A DNA stretch of 64,000 nucleotides from Archegozetes longisetosus (taxonomy: Eukaryota; Arthropoda; Arachnida; Sarcoptiformes; Trhypochthoniidae): positions 20,610,141 through 20,674,140 of the forward strand of contig JAEMBT020000001.1 in assembly GCA_018873245.2 (NCBI GenBank), given 5' to 3'. Under the pieces are notes generated by a model, which was not told the DNA's origin, ran no database searches, and was given only the letters and a program-made list of their open reading frames with translations. Of this stretch, positions 24,601 through 37,142 are shown piece by piece (within the stretch, counting starts at the first letter, position 1; each line of letters opens with the position of its first letter). The position numbers and the translations under genes are program-made.

Positions 24601-25782
24601 ATAGAAAAGGGGTTTGAAGGAAGTGGGCGTTTATTGGCCTAAAGGCATACAGACCATGGCCAATACTATGTAATGTAATACTCGTTAAGGTGTAGTTTAA
24701 AGCTCTCACTTACTCACCCCGCGTTTTTCACCGTAAAGTTTGGTGCCATTCACTTATTTTTTATTTTGATTATGCTTTTATTTCGGTTATTCGATGCCAC
24801 AAGCGATTTTGTTATGCCTCCTATGGTTTGGTGTAACAACAGTTTAGTATTTCAAACTTTCCACGAGACACTAAAGTAACTTCAAAATTATTTTATTCTT
24901 AAGCTTAATCACAATTTCAAATTTGTTTTATTATTTTTGATTTATATTCCCAATTGTTTGACATTTTATCGAATTAGTAGAATAATTATAATTTAGTTAT
25001 TGGCTTCAATAAAGTAAAATAAAATTTGCTTTTTAGTTAAAATAATGAGCTTTTGTGATGGTTTATGATGGCATTTCATTGCAAGTTCATTTGAGCAATA
25101 CTTGCTCTTCAATAACTCAATTTTTAGGCCAGACATCTAGTAATTTATTTGTTTTTTAAATTATTCGTGTTGTTTGTTTTGCTCAAAATTATCTTATAAA
25201 ATAATGTTTGAAAATTGCTTTCGTTCAATTCTAGTTTTGGGTGAGAGAGACATCATTTTATTACTTCTACAAATTGATAATAATTATGCTTTTCTATGCA
25301 ATTCATTAAATAGAAAATATTGTAAAATAATTACACTTTTTACCAAAATGATTGTTAAACTAAATATATTTGAAACAAGTTTTTAAAGTACATTCCATCT
25401 AATTGTTATGTTTGAAATTGTTTAATGATTAATTGTGAATATTTGTAACATTGATGATTTGATTGAGACGCTGCCACAATAATTAGTCATTGATGAGTAA
25501 GAAAAATGTGAATCATTTTTTCAATGGTATATCATTTTAGATTGTTAACAATGATCTGTTGGGGATTCGATTTAAAATCTAGCTTAACTATTGATTTAAC
25601 TTGAATTTTCACTATTATTGACATTATTTTTTGTAACTTAGATCTGGTAACTATGCACTGTTTGGACTTATTAATACAATTTGGTTTATCAAGTATCGAA
25701 AACCGGATAATTACATGATCTTAATCGAAGCTTCAGTTATTTGAGTTGACTTTTCTGAAAAAATTAATTTTTTTAATTGACT
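21692..25782. other. Intergenic region between ABHD16A and HR39
   Basis: Head-to-head spacer of about 4 kb; it must hold both promoters and possibly 5' non-coding exons of HR39. Very AT-rich; short open stretches (21991-22278, 25174-25386) have non-ATG or unsupported starts and no recognisable motif. Confidence 0.5.
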
Positions 25783-28700
25783 ATGGATCCAAATAGTGAA
25801 TCAATGATTGACGCAGAAGTGCAACAAATAAATGAAGTCAATTTGAGAACTAAGAAGCAATGCCTCAATTCTGATGAAGAGATGACTCGCGAGCGTCCCA
25901 TGTCTTGGGAGGGAGAGCTCAGCAACGATTGCAATCAAACTGAAGACGACGACCACCACGACGAACCGATGGATTCTAAAGAATTGAAGCCAGAAAATAA
26001 TCATTTATTATTGTCGACCGCTTCTAGAATCGAAAGTCCGATGTGTACTGACATTAATAATAAAGAGGATGACAATGACATGCACCAAATCAATAAAGTA
26101 AGCCTTAATCTTTGATTATGTTGTAATTTGCATTATTTTACTCAATTGTTTTATTTCTTACAACTCATACGGAACTAGCTTTATGAATTATCTCGAAAAT
26201 TCAGTTGAACTTAGTTTATTTAGACAACTTTCAAACATTATTTTTACAAATGAACAATTAGAGAATAGTAATAGTTTGGCAAAAGTTTGAGCAACAATAA
26301 ATTAGTTTGTTTTAAACTAATGTCAAAATGAATGGAGTTCGGTCAACATTCCAGCACGTCTTTAATCTCTAAAATAAATGTATTTTTCTATATTTGACAT
26401 TTGCTACAAATTTATCTGTTCTCTCCTTTCAAATTTGACAAAAGTTCAAAAATATTGCAACAAAATAGATCTAATAATACCAATGAGTTAAAAAATGAAA
26501 TTTTTAGTATGAATTGTTTAATATTCTAGAAATATTTTGTATTAAAATTTTTTTGTATTAAACCCTATTATTTAGTAACTGACTAAAAATGATTATTTTC
26601 GGAAAACTATTATTACAGGTATATTTGAATGACTGATATTTTTTAACTATCTGTCGAGATAGGAATTGTATTTTGGTTTTAAATGGCGTGTCTTTTCGTG
26701 TGGCACAAAATGCATTAATTTATTGTTGATAACGCCTTTAGGCTTTTTAGTTGCCTTTTCGTTGATTGCATATTATCGCTGCAGTCACTCGAAGGGAGAG
26801 TAAAAAAATTCAAAGAAACAAACATTTCCCGTAAAACCAGTTGTTGAGTAACTATTGATGGCAGTGAAGGTGAAACAAGGCTGAATTGGACTCAATTCAC
26901 TCTATTCTATGGTGTTCGTATGTCCTTCGTCAAGGTTTACCTCAAATAGTGATCGCATTTCTATATCTCATATACTAATGCATTATTCGGTCGACTGATA
27001 ACAAGGCTCTCCATTTTCCTGCAAACCAATTACAATCAATTCGTGCCTTATTTAAAGCTGAAGTTTATTCAATTGTATGTAGATAATAGCTAACACTCGA
27101 GCAAACAATTGCAAGCCAAAACTAATTTTCAATAAAAATATTTTTACACACTTTCCGTATATCTGAACACTATTGAAAATTGAAATTCTAAATATTTGAA
27201 AATTTTGGACTAGTTTTCTTCATAAAAGTAGTCAATTAGATTTTTCACTCAATTTCTGCATCAATTACTCGCTTCATGTTCTATGTGTTTGAGTTCTATA
27301 ATTAAGTCAAAATTAACTGAAAAATGTTTGATTTTTTTGTCCGCAACCCGAACATCTGATGAGCGCAATCGAAATTTTATTTTATTGCAAACTTGGTTTT
27401 ATGTACTAAATGATTGTATTTTAATGTAAACCTTAAACAAATGAAATACAATACTGTTTTATTATTGAAAATAGTATTTTACAATAATCGGTATAACTAT
27501 TGTTCAAAAGTTTTGATTGTATGGAGTTTGTCACGTTTTATATGCAATTCAATTTTTCAATAAAAATATTAGAGAATATTATTTAAGTGATTGCTTTTAA
27601 GCAACAAAAAAACCATTTAAACGAATTGATTTTATTATGCAAACGGCATCAATTTATTTGGCCGTAAAATTATTTATAAGCAATTGAAAACTTGCATTCA
27701 ATAGCATTTAGTTGATTGCTATTGTTTATTCAATTAAGTAATATTAAATTTGATAACGAGCTACAATTTTAAGCCCTCTAACACTAACTCACCAAATGTT
27801 ATAAACTGTGTTTTCAAATTTATTATGTTTAAAGTACTAAGTTAATATTAGACTTTTTTCAATATATCTGTTGTTTTTTAGTTTTAATAATTACACATTA
27901 TTCGAGTCGACAAATTGACTTTAGATTAGATTGAACTGTTTCTGCTAACTCAGATTACTTCATGACAAACTAGAATCAATTCTTTGTTAAACGTTAAATA
28001 CAATTGTTAAAATCATTCATTTCAATTGATATTCAAGCGATTCGAAACATTTGACCTAAAGTTTAAAACGTTTAACTTTATTGATCTCTTAGATTGTTGT
28101 ATAGAAGTGATTTTTTCGACTAAAATCAATTGTAATTAATCTGAAAATATAATTGAATTTTAAGGTGCATTACTCCGGATCACAAATGAATCAAATCGAA
28201 TCAAATGCAGAGTCAAAATCAAATTTAAGCCAATTTCAAACGGAAATCATACCTCCGATAGTGAAGAATCAAACAAAAAGTTCAGTTCGAAGTTCAGTAA
28301 TTGGTTATAGCGGTGGCATCCATCAAACGCCTACATCATCACCAGCGCTAATTACACGACCAACTAGTAGTTCATCTTCACGTTCAAGTTATAGTCCAAC
28401 TGCAAGTCCATTAATGGCACGACATATAGTTAATGGTGTTAATGTTAACAATAATTTTGATAGAAGTAATAATAATGTTACTAATAATAGCCACAGTAAT
28501 AATAATAAGCAAATAACAAATCACTGTTCGAGTCCTTCGCTGTCTAGACAAACAATTCACGAGAACAATACGATTAATGAAAGGCAATCGCCATCATTGC
28601 TATCATCTTCATATCAATTGTCATCGACGAACATCATTCAGAATGGTATTCATTTTAATATATGATTGAGAAAAGCTTGAAATTTAATGTCGATTATGCA

Positions 28701-31185
28701 AAACAGGAATCGTGACCAGTTCTCCATCTGCTTCTCCGTTACCATTAAGGCCCGTCTCAACCCCAATAACGGCGGTCAGAAACTTTTTTCCAATATCGCC
28801 AAATTCTATACAGTCTAGAAGTACGACAACAACACCTGATCTAAGCATTCAATCACAACAACATGCCGTGATCACTAGCGTTGAGACACCAGTTTCAGGT
28901 ACTGACAAAAGTGAAATACTTTTGTAATCTCCAGTTTTAATTGATTAGTATTTGAATTGAAAGGAATGCAAATGTCATCGCTATCGTCTCCACCATATCA
29001 TCATTTGTTAGCCAGTCGTGACAGTGGATGTGTTTCAGCACATGATTACCATGCAGCAACCACTGATAGCTCTTCCAGGTTATCACAAGTATCACCGGTG
29101 ACACCACACTCATTGCCAGAGCTCAGATCAACGAGTTAGTCATTGAGCACTTTATCTTTTTATTTTTTGGAATTTTATATTTTTTACTCTTACTTTTTTA
29201 ACTCTCAACACAATCTAAGTTTAAGTGATTATTTCAAGTTTCAATACTAAAAGCATTGATACCTCTGGAATCTCTTGAACTTTGTATCAGTTATCTAATT
29301 CTTGAAAACATGATAAGTGTGTGAAACAGTTGATTTAAAATATTAATAATTGTAATGCTATTGGTTGACAGCTGCCTCGTCGGCATCAGTGGTCTCTTCA
29401 GCATCTGATGAATCGAATACATCAGACTTCGCATCTCCATCTCGTCGTCATTCAAGCGATAACTGTGATGACAAATATGGTCTACAAACGTCCAGCAGTT
29501 CATTCACTACTGATTTCAGTCAGTCGTCATCGACTAGTGGTCACTTCGTAGCAATAGCTGGAACCGCACCGGCTACTGGCCCAGGACTCAGTCGACAACA
29601 ATTATTATCAGGTCTTTACCGATATTGATGATGATTTTAAGGAAATTATTCATCTAGAAATGAATATGTTTGATAAATGATTGAAACTATTGAATAGGTC
29701 CATGTCCTATATGTGGCGATCGTATTTCAGGCTTTCATTATGGTATCTTCTCGTGTGAATCTTGTAAAGGATTTTTTAAACGCACAGTTCAAAACAAAAA
29801 GAATTACGTATGTCTTCGTGGTGCCAATTGTCACGTTTCTATTGCTACTCGTAAAAAATGTCCGGCGTGTCGATTCGATAAATGTTTAAAAATGGGTTTG
29901 TTTTAATAAATACGTTTTAGAATTGAGTTTGAATCTGACTTAAAATTTAATTAGTCACTGATTGTCTTATTTAAAACAACTTGAGTTTGGTTGTTATTAA
30001 TATCTTGAAGCCTAACGAAATAGTCTTGAATTGATTTTACTCAAGTTTAAAGATTTGAAACTAATTCTCTTTTTAATAAGGAATGAAACTGGAAGCGATT
30101 CGAGAGGACCGAACCCGTGGTGGCCGAAGCACTTATCAGTGTTCGTACACTTTATCGCCACAATCGTTAGGTGAGACACGATTAACAGAAATGGTGGCAT
30201 CGGTCGCACCCAATCATGAAGTGCAACCAATCTTTCATAATCATGAATCTCGAATGCATGCCTTCAAACCGAAACGCGAACCAGAGGTCGATCGAGTACT
30301 GAATGCATGTGATAAATCACCGGAACCAATGGTGCCTCAACTCATTCAAGACATTTTATCGGTTGAACATTTGTGGCACAACGCAGACAAAGATGCGGAT
30401 AATAGTGCCAGAAATGGAGAAACTCAAACAGAATTGAATGTCAGTCAGGATTCGGCTGACATTGACTTATGCAATATTGCAGATCATCGTTTGTACAAAA
30501 TTGTTAAGTGGTGTAAAAGCTTACCACTTTTTAGAGAGATTCAAGTAATTAATTATGATTTATGACCAACTAATTACCTGTATGACTAATATTATTGATT
30601 GTGATTTGAATAGATGGACGATCAAATCGCTTTATTAATCAATTCCTGGTGTGAATTATTACTATTGAGCTGTTGTTATAGATCCATATCAACGCCAAAT
30701 GAAGTTCGACTGTCAAGTGGAAAATCTGTTACATTACGTCAATCGCGACAATTAGGGTTGGGGACCGTTATTGAAAGAATGCTTAATCTCACTGAACATT
30801 TAAGGCGATTGCAATTCGACCAGTACGAGTATTGCTGTCTTAAAGTAATAATTCTTCTGACTTCAGGTGATCAACCAATAAACTGTTTATATTTGTATCA
30901 CTCGTGAACTTAATTCTATAATTATTCTATCAATGTTTAGATGCCAGCGGTTTAAAAGAATCAGAAAAAGTGCGTTCGTGTCAAAAACAAGTTTTGGAAG
31001 CTCTACAAACCTATACCCGAACTCATTATCCGAGTCAACCGTCAAAATTCGGTGAATTATTGTTACGCATTCCTGATCTAGAGCGCACTTCACAAGTGGG
31101 AAAAGAATCGCTCGTATCTAAACAGAAAGAGGGAGACATGCCTTCATTCAATCTGCTGATGGAATTGCTCCGTGGGGACCATTAA
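25783..31185 (+). CDS. Hr39: Nuclear hormone receptor HR39 (NR5B, FTZ-F1 family)
   Basis: Nine exons: 25783-26097, 28165-28645, 28707-28898, 28964-29134, 29372-29611, 29698-29895, 30081-30544, 30614-30866, 30941-31185; phases agree throughout, giving 852 aa. An in-frame TAA at 25774 supports the ATG at 25783. N-terminus: disordered, with [10 protein letters not shown] (38-47) as in Drosophila HR39, then long Ser/Asn-rich stretches to about 460. DNA-binding domain about 469-534: [15 protein letters not shown]-box [21 protein letters not shown]. The FTZ-F1 box follows: [20 protein letters not shown]. Ligand-binding domain about 620-852 with [47 protein letters not shown] and the AF-2 helix [12 protein letters not shown] at the end. 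It binds extended half-site response elements as a monomer and acts in ecdysone-linked development and reproductive-gland formation in insects. The DNA-binding domain is split by an intron after KCLKM. Confidence 0.97.
26098..28164 (+). other. HR39 intron 1
   Basis: 2.07-kb intron, very AT-rich. No exon, inverted-repeat element or RNA gene recognised. Confidence 0.7.
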
Positions 31186-33449
31186 CGATTTGTTTGAGCG
31201 ATTTCCTATAAGAATAGAGCCATTTTTAATTGAGTGCCAATTTTATTATACGTTCAGTTTACCAAATTATTGGCTATAATTTATTAGAAAAATTTTGAGA
31301 ACTATTTTTTACTCTTCATTTTTGCTATATATTTAAAGTCGACTTTTGTTTGAACTAAGAAATATTTTGTGCCAATTTTTATTTGGTTTCAGTTCAACTT
31401 TATGTTCACAAACTATTAATTCGAGTTAATTAGTTGTTGTGTGAATATAAATTTATTGCGTTATGTCCTCATGTCATCATTGGATTAATCAATTCTTAAT
31501 TTCAATCAATACCTTTATTGATTAAACCAATTAACAAATGAGACAAAAATGTTAGCTTCATATACATTCAGTATTAATTTTGTTTTAGTTGATCACTTAT
31601 CAAGTTTTTCGCCCATATTATACAAGCAAATTATGTTTTTATCCCAGTCTTTGAAAGACAATGTTTTCTACTTTTAAATATGTGTTAACTCTAAATTTAC
31701 TTTGAATCGATTTACGAGTTCAAATTGATTCAAATTGAAAGTGACGAGATATGTTCGAAAAGTTTTTATCAATTATTTATATAAAAATGCTAATGAAATG
31801 GTTGTTCGATCGCTTCAATAGTAATAAGATGTGAAAAATGTGCTGTCAAACTCAGCAAGCATTCTAAAGCAATTGATTAATAGTATTGAAAAATATATAG
31901 AATAGTATTAAAGTATTTTATTTTACTGTTGTTTTATTATTGCTTATCTATTTTGTTGAAGTATCTATTTCATATTTTATAATTTGGTATCGTTCAGGTT
32001 ATACCAAAATGATTATTCTTTAATTTAAAAGCCAGTTCTCATCTAAAATATTGGTTAGTGGTCAACAAATGTTGATTGAAATTTAGTAATCCATTTTTGA
32101 TGACAAACAATAGTTGGCATACAGTTGACCTGTAAGAATAATAACAATAATAATAACTGTATCTCACGAGTCGATGTCATTACTTCATGTAATGTTTCTA
32201 CGATTTAAAGTGAATAAACTATGCCATAAATAGATAGTTGTTCTGATAGGTCGTTCTTAGACTTAGTCTAACTTATTTGCTAATAACTAGTTTAACTAAT
32301 TACTTGCTAAATGAACCGATAAACTGAAATAATTAATTGTAAAAATGAATTAATGTACAGAAAAGCACACAAATCAATGAAACAATACTGTGATCTAGTT
32401 ATTTATGTGTCATTTTTATCCAATCGATAGTAACAAATTGAATGAAACAGTAATAAAAACAAGTTGTAGAAACTTTCTTAACTCTAAAATTATCAAATTG
32501 TTTGTAATCTCAGTCACGGTTTTTGGTTACCTAAAACTGTTTATTATTGCAAAATGAAACAATTATTGTATTTATGCATTTTAAAAATACTCTCTCAAAC
32601 TAATTTTTGCAATCTTTTTTAGTTATTTCGTTTAATCAAAACATTATTTTTGAGAAAGCACTTCAAATGTAATGCTATTACTTGTTGTCTGCCTTTAGTT
32701 TTATTATTTTCGAGCCTTTTGCGAGCAAAATTCAATTGAAGTAAACAATACAATCAAAAAAAACGATTTGCAACAAATTGAATTCTCACTACAATTTTAG
32801 TAATGGCAGGATAATTAAATCTTGTTTTTCATATAAAATGTGTAATTATTGTTATCTAGACAACTCGATAACTAGATAGTTGGATAATTGTTCAAATTGT
32901 TCAAACCGGTGCATTAGTTCACTATTTAATGCTTTTGTCAATTATGTATTGATTTTAAAATCAAACTTTTTTATCATTTAATTGTAAAAAATTGATTTAA
33001 TAATCAATTTTCAAAAAGACTCGTATTGGCCAAAAGTTTTATACAAAACTGGTTTATAAATATTGTATTTAGGAACTAATTATAAAGAAAATGATTCATT
33101 GCTTACAATATGTGTTTGATAATTTTGTTTAATCACTCATTTTTATGGTTTAAGTTCAATGTCTTATCACATTTGTCACATTTTTCCGTCAAATTGATGC
33201 ACATTTTTTAATCTTATCTGAATTTTGAACAGATTGGACTGAATGAAGACTAATTGAATCGAAAACCCAATGCAATTTTCTATGTCCATCAAAAGAGTTT
33301 CATATAAGTAAATAAAAGGTGATTTGTTTATAGTAAAAATTAGACTCATCTTTTCTAAATAATAATTACTTGTAATTATAATAATCTTTACGTAAATTAA
33401 AAGCTGATTAATTTGAAATGAGTGCTAAAAATATTGAGAAATGCCAGCT

Positions 33450-33830
33450 CAAACATAAGGCCAAAGGGGATCCAGTTCATTCTTCGAACAATTCGTCCAC
33501 AGATCTATTCGTGAACGAACGATTTCGAGACAGAGCTACACATTCATATACAATCTGACTTATATTTCACTGTAATGAAATCGCTACTAACCTATACTTG
33601 CTTGTTTGAGTAACAGCTCCAACGCTTCCCAACGGCTGCTTACTAACACACTTCTTAATATAACTAATTTCAAAATGGCGTTTCTATGCAAATTTTTTTT
33701 TATAAATTCATTTTGTCGGTCACTCGCTTGTTGAAGAATCATCTTGTAGACGAATCGTTCTTCAGCAAATGACTGTCAGCGAACCGTTCACCGACGAACG
33801 TATCCGTCGATGAATAGCACTAGACCCAGA
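33450..33830. repeat. Possible decayed inverted-repeat element
   Basis: Left gaacaattcgtccacagat resembles the complement of right atcttgtagacgaatcgttc; internal sequence is GC-richer than its surroundings. Ends not defined. Confidence 0.3.
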
Positions 33831-34028
33831 CCAAGTGAGTTACTATTAACGTTTAAAGTTTCCAATCGAGTCTCAAATTCAATTGAAAAAAGTTTGTACA
33901 CATCCACAAAAATTGAATGCCTTTTATGAGTTAAAAATCGAATTTTGGTTTTCAAAGTGCGTTCAATTTGCAGTTCAAACTTAGAAGTTCGAAACCTTGT
34001 TTTATGAGGTATGTCTGGTTCAATTGTA

Positions 34029-34536
34029 TTAGGGGTACCATTTATTACCGCGCATACTATAACAAAAACTAAATATTATTTTTTAAAATAGTTGCAAGAG
34101 TCCAATCAATTATATAATCGTCTTCTTGATGAGAACTCCCCATCTATCGACTGAATTTTGTCCAAACATCATTATTCACTAAGATTGATCGGCCAGGTCT
34201 CGGGCGGTCGTCAGAACGGAACCAACTACACCATTTCTGGGATTGTCGGACACTTATCACTTAGCCGTAGGTTTCACAGATATTATTGGCGGCCACAGTG
34301 GCATTTGATCCGCGATCGAACTCATACATCAAACATTGTTTGACATGACTCTTATCGGGAATGTAATCGGACATTGTTAGGACACTATTAAGAAATGACT
34401 TTTTACACTAAATTGAAGTCAAGTATATCTACCTTCAATTGAGAAACGGAAATTATTTGTAAACAAATGCTTTCCCTCCGCAGACAGCACTATAATTATA
34501 TATACAAAATGCGTGGTAATTAAATGGTACCCCTAA
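34029..34536. mobile_element. MITE with TTAGGGGTACC ends
   Basis: Both ends read ttaggggtaccattta (right side as reverse complement), continuing as ttaccgcgcat and attaccacgcat, with TA flanking each side. About 508 bp; a GC-richer internal patch (34158-34343) is open but unrecognised. Confidence 0.75.
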
Positions 34537-35264
34537 TATTTGGATTATACTACAATCAGTTCTTTAAACGAAATTCGCAAAAAGATCGCTTCAAGGGAAT
34601 TAGCATTAGTACGAAACGAGCCCAGTCGTTCAAACAATGATTATTATGCTTGAATTGAGCTTATTTAAGAAACTCAAAGCTTAACAAAAGCATTGAATTT
34701 TGATGCAGCGCATCGGCTCGTTTGGAATTCGGATTTTATTATTGCGTAGTGTGAGTTTGAACTTTTTGTTTCGTAATTTTTACTTTGGCCTTTCATAATA
34801 TATTTGGCTTTCATTAATTTGAGCCAATCTAAACAATTTTTAAAATGACTCATATGAATTTTACTGTTACCTAATCTGAGATGACTTTATCTTAATATAT
34901 AGCTGTATACAGAAATTGAGTGAAAGCTTGAAGGCAGCTAAAATCTTAGCCCATAAAAAGCAATATCTATGTTATGTATTAGATTCATAATTAACACAAA
35001 TCATAGCATATTCTATACGTTTCCGTCCTTCGATTACAATATCTTAAATAATTACGAAATTGTTATCTTTAAAAATAGTGATAAGAAATGTGAGTCTATA
35101 GCCGTCGATACACTGGTTCTGTTAATTTATAATGTGATACAAGTTAGAAATTTTTATTCATTCAAGTTTTAAAAAATATATAGGAATCCGTTTGAAACTA
35201 ATTTTGGTGTCATATCAAAAACTTTTGAATAAGAACCTGATCAAAACCGGAAATTTAAAATAAA

Positions 35265-37142
35265 ATGAAAATTAAGTTATACCAAATCGATGCCTTTATA
35301 ATAAATGGAAAACCATTTACTGGTAATCCAGCCACTGTGTGTCTCCTCGATTGCGACGTAAGTTTATGTTTAATACTTATTACAATCTAAGTAATTCAAT
35401 TTATACAAGTTTTAGAGTAACAAAAATGCCGTACACAACACAACAATAAGATTAGATAATGAGAAAAACTCAGATCACTCTATTTCATGCTAACGTGTTT
35501 CCGGTTGTCCTACACCAACACTAGATTCAATATTTATTTAAACTAACTATTCTAAAGTGTAAAAGAACTCATTTTTCAATCAATAGCACATTTAAGAGAT
35601 TTGGCTCATAAATCATAACAGCAGATGAGCTAAGGTTATACACACTCACACTTGAGCTACTAAAAATATGTACAATTTTATATAAGGATTCATTGGTTAC
35701 AATGCAAAACAATTGTTCGTCTGTTAGAAGTAGTTTTCGAGATGTTTACGAGCTTATGAGTGACTCAGTTGTCTCAAAACATATTTAGTTTATCAAGTGT
35801 TAAGTAGCTGTTAACGCAAGTGCTACTGAAGTAGACCTATAATCCTTTTCTCCACTGTAACGCAAAATGCGAGTGTACTTCAGCTGAACAAAACTATAAG
35901 ACTCGAGGTACGGTTAGAAGATTGAGTCAATCAGTCCAATTGTAAAGTAATCACTTCTGTAAATCGTTTCGATTCATCAAAACTAGTCAAATAACAGTTT
36001 TAGATCAGATCTTTTATACCCAATAAACAAAAGTCTGAATAAAAGAAGACCTGATGAAGAGGCTGGCCTCTATCACTATCACTACTTTTAAATGTTTGAG
36101 TTTAGCGAAAGATTCTCTTTTTTGTATGCTTTAGATTCAAATTTAAAGATTTATCTGCACAAAACACCAATTGATCAGAACACAATTGTTTCAAAGTATT
36201 AAGTTTTGATACTCATGTATCTAAAATATAAATATCTAATACTCTGTATATTAATTGCGTTATTCAAAATAATCAATCATTTAATTGAAGGATGACATAA
36301 GCGATCAAACAAAACAAGGAATAGCCGAAGAAGTAAACCAGAGTATGACTGCTTTCGTCTCAAACAAATGGACTAAAACTGACTCAATCAATAATACAAG
36401 TGATAAAAATGTTTTCGAATATAAGATCAGATTTTTCACGCCAACCAAAGAGTTAGATCTTTGCGGACACGCGTCGGTGGCCTCTTCACTGATTTTAGCA
36501 AAAACTATCAAAAATAAGCTGAATTATACTCCCGAAACAATTAATTTGTTGTTTGAGTCAAAATCAAAGGTTATTTTGGAGGCTTTGGTCGAAGGCAGCA
36601 ATAACCTGATAACGCTTTCAATGCCATTGATTCATACAAAACAGATTCCAACAAACCAAAAGTGGATTCAAGATATGGTCGAAAACACCCTGGGACCAAA
36701 TTTGGACAGTAAATCTATAGTTGAAGAAATTTGTGTATCGAATAAATTTGTTCTGATTCGATTGAAAGATAACTCAATAGAAAACAGTTTATCAACAGTT
36801 TTGCCAAATTTTGATAATTTGATCGAAATCAACAAAAATAATAATAATTCGGTAAGAAATGGAATTATTGTAACTCAAAGGTCAAATCATTTCGATGGAA
36901 ATCAATTCGACTTTTATTCAAGAGTTTTCTTACCATTTGTTGGCGTAAATGAAGATCCAGTTTGTGGTTCAGCTCATACTCTATTAACTCCTTATTGGCG
37001 ACAAAGACTAATGACTGAAAGGCAATTAACCGCTAAACAGTGTTCACAAAGAACTGGTCTTCTCTATTGTTCAATAAAAGAAGACAAGGTACTATTGACT
37101 GGAAACGCAATCGTTATATATGAAGGAATCATATTTTCATAA
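35265..37142 (+). CDS. PhzF/PBLD-family isomerase-like protein
   Basis: Two exons, 35265-35357 and 36291-37142 (phase 0), 314 aa, similar to animal PBLD (MAWBP), a relative of bacterial PhzF. Motifs: IDAFIINGKPFTGNPATVC at the N-terminus, IRFFTPTKELDLCGHAS (FTP and CGHA blocks), FDFYSRVFLPFVGV, NEDPVCGSAHTLLTPYW near the C-terminus, and the closing IVIYEGI. These define the two mirror-image PhzF half-domains. The catalytic Glu of the (S)ETAF motif is replaced: the sequence reads EEVNQSMTAFV with Met50 at the Glu position, so the classical isomerase step is doubtful. Cytosolic, no signal peptide. The physiological substrate of animal members is unsettled. Confidence 0.93.
35358..36290 (+). other. 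PhzF-like gene intron
   Basis: 933-bp GT/AG intron, AT-rich, no embedded gene or clear repeat seen. Confidence 0.65.

Larger units (their letters stand above)
31186..35264. other. Intergenic region between HR39 and the PhzF-like gene
   Basis: About 4.1 kb. The first part is HR39 3' UTR and downstream AT-rich DNA. It holds a weak inverted repeat (about 33450-33830) and a MITE (34029-34536). No gene recognised. Confidence 0.5.

Noticed and set aside
25174-25386. 70-codon open frame
   Set aside because: Low-complexity AT-rich translation with no motif, upstream of HR39.
36305-36511. Antisense open frame over the PhzF-like exon
   Set aside because: Shadow of the conserved coding exon on the other strand.
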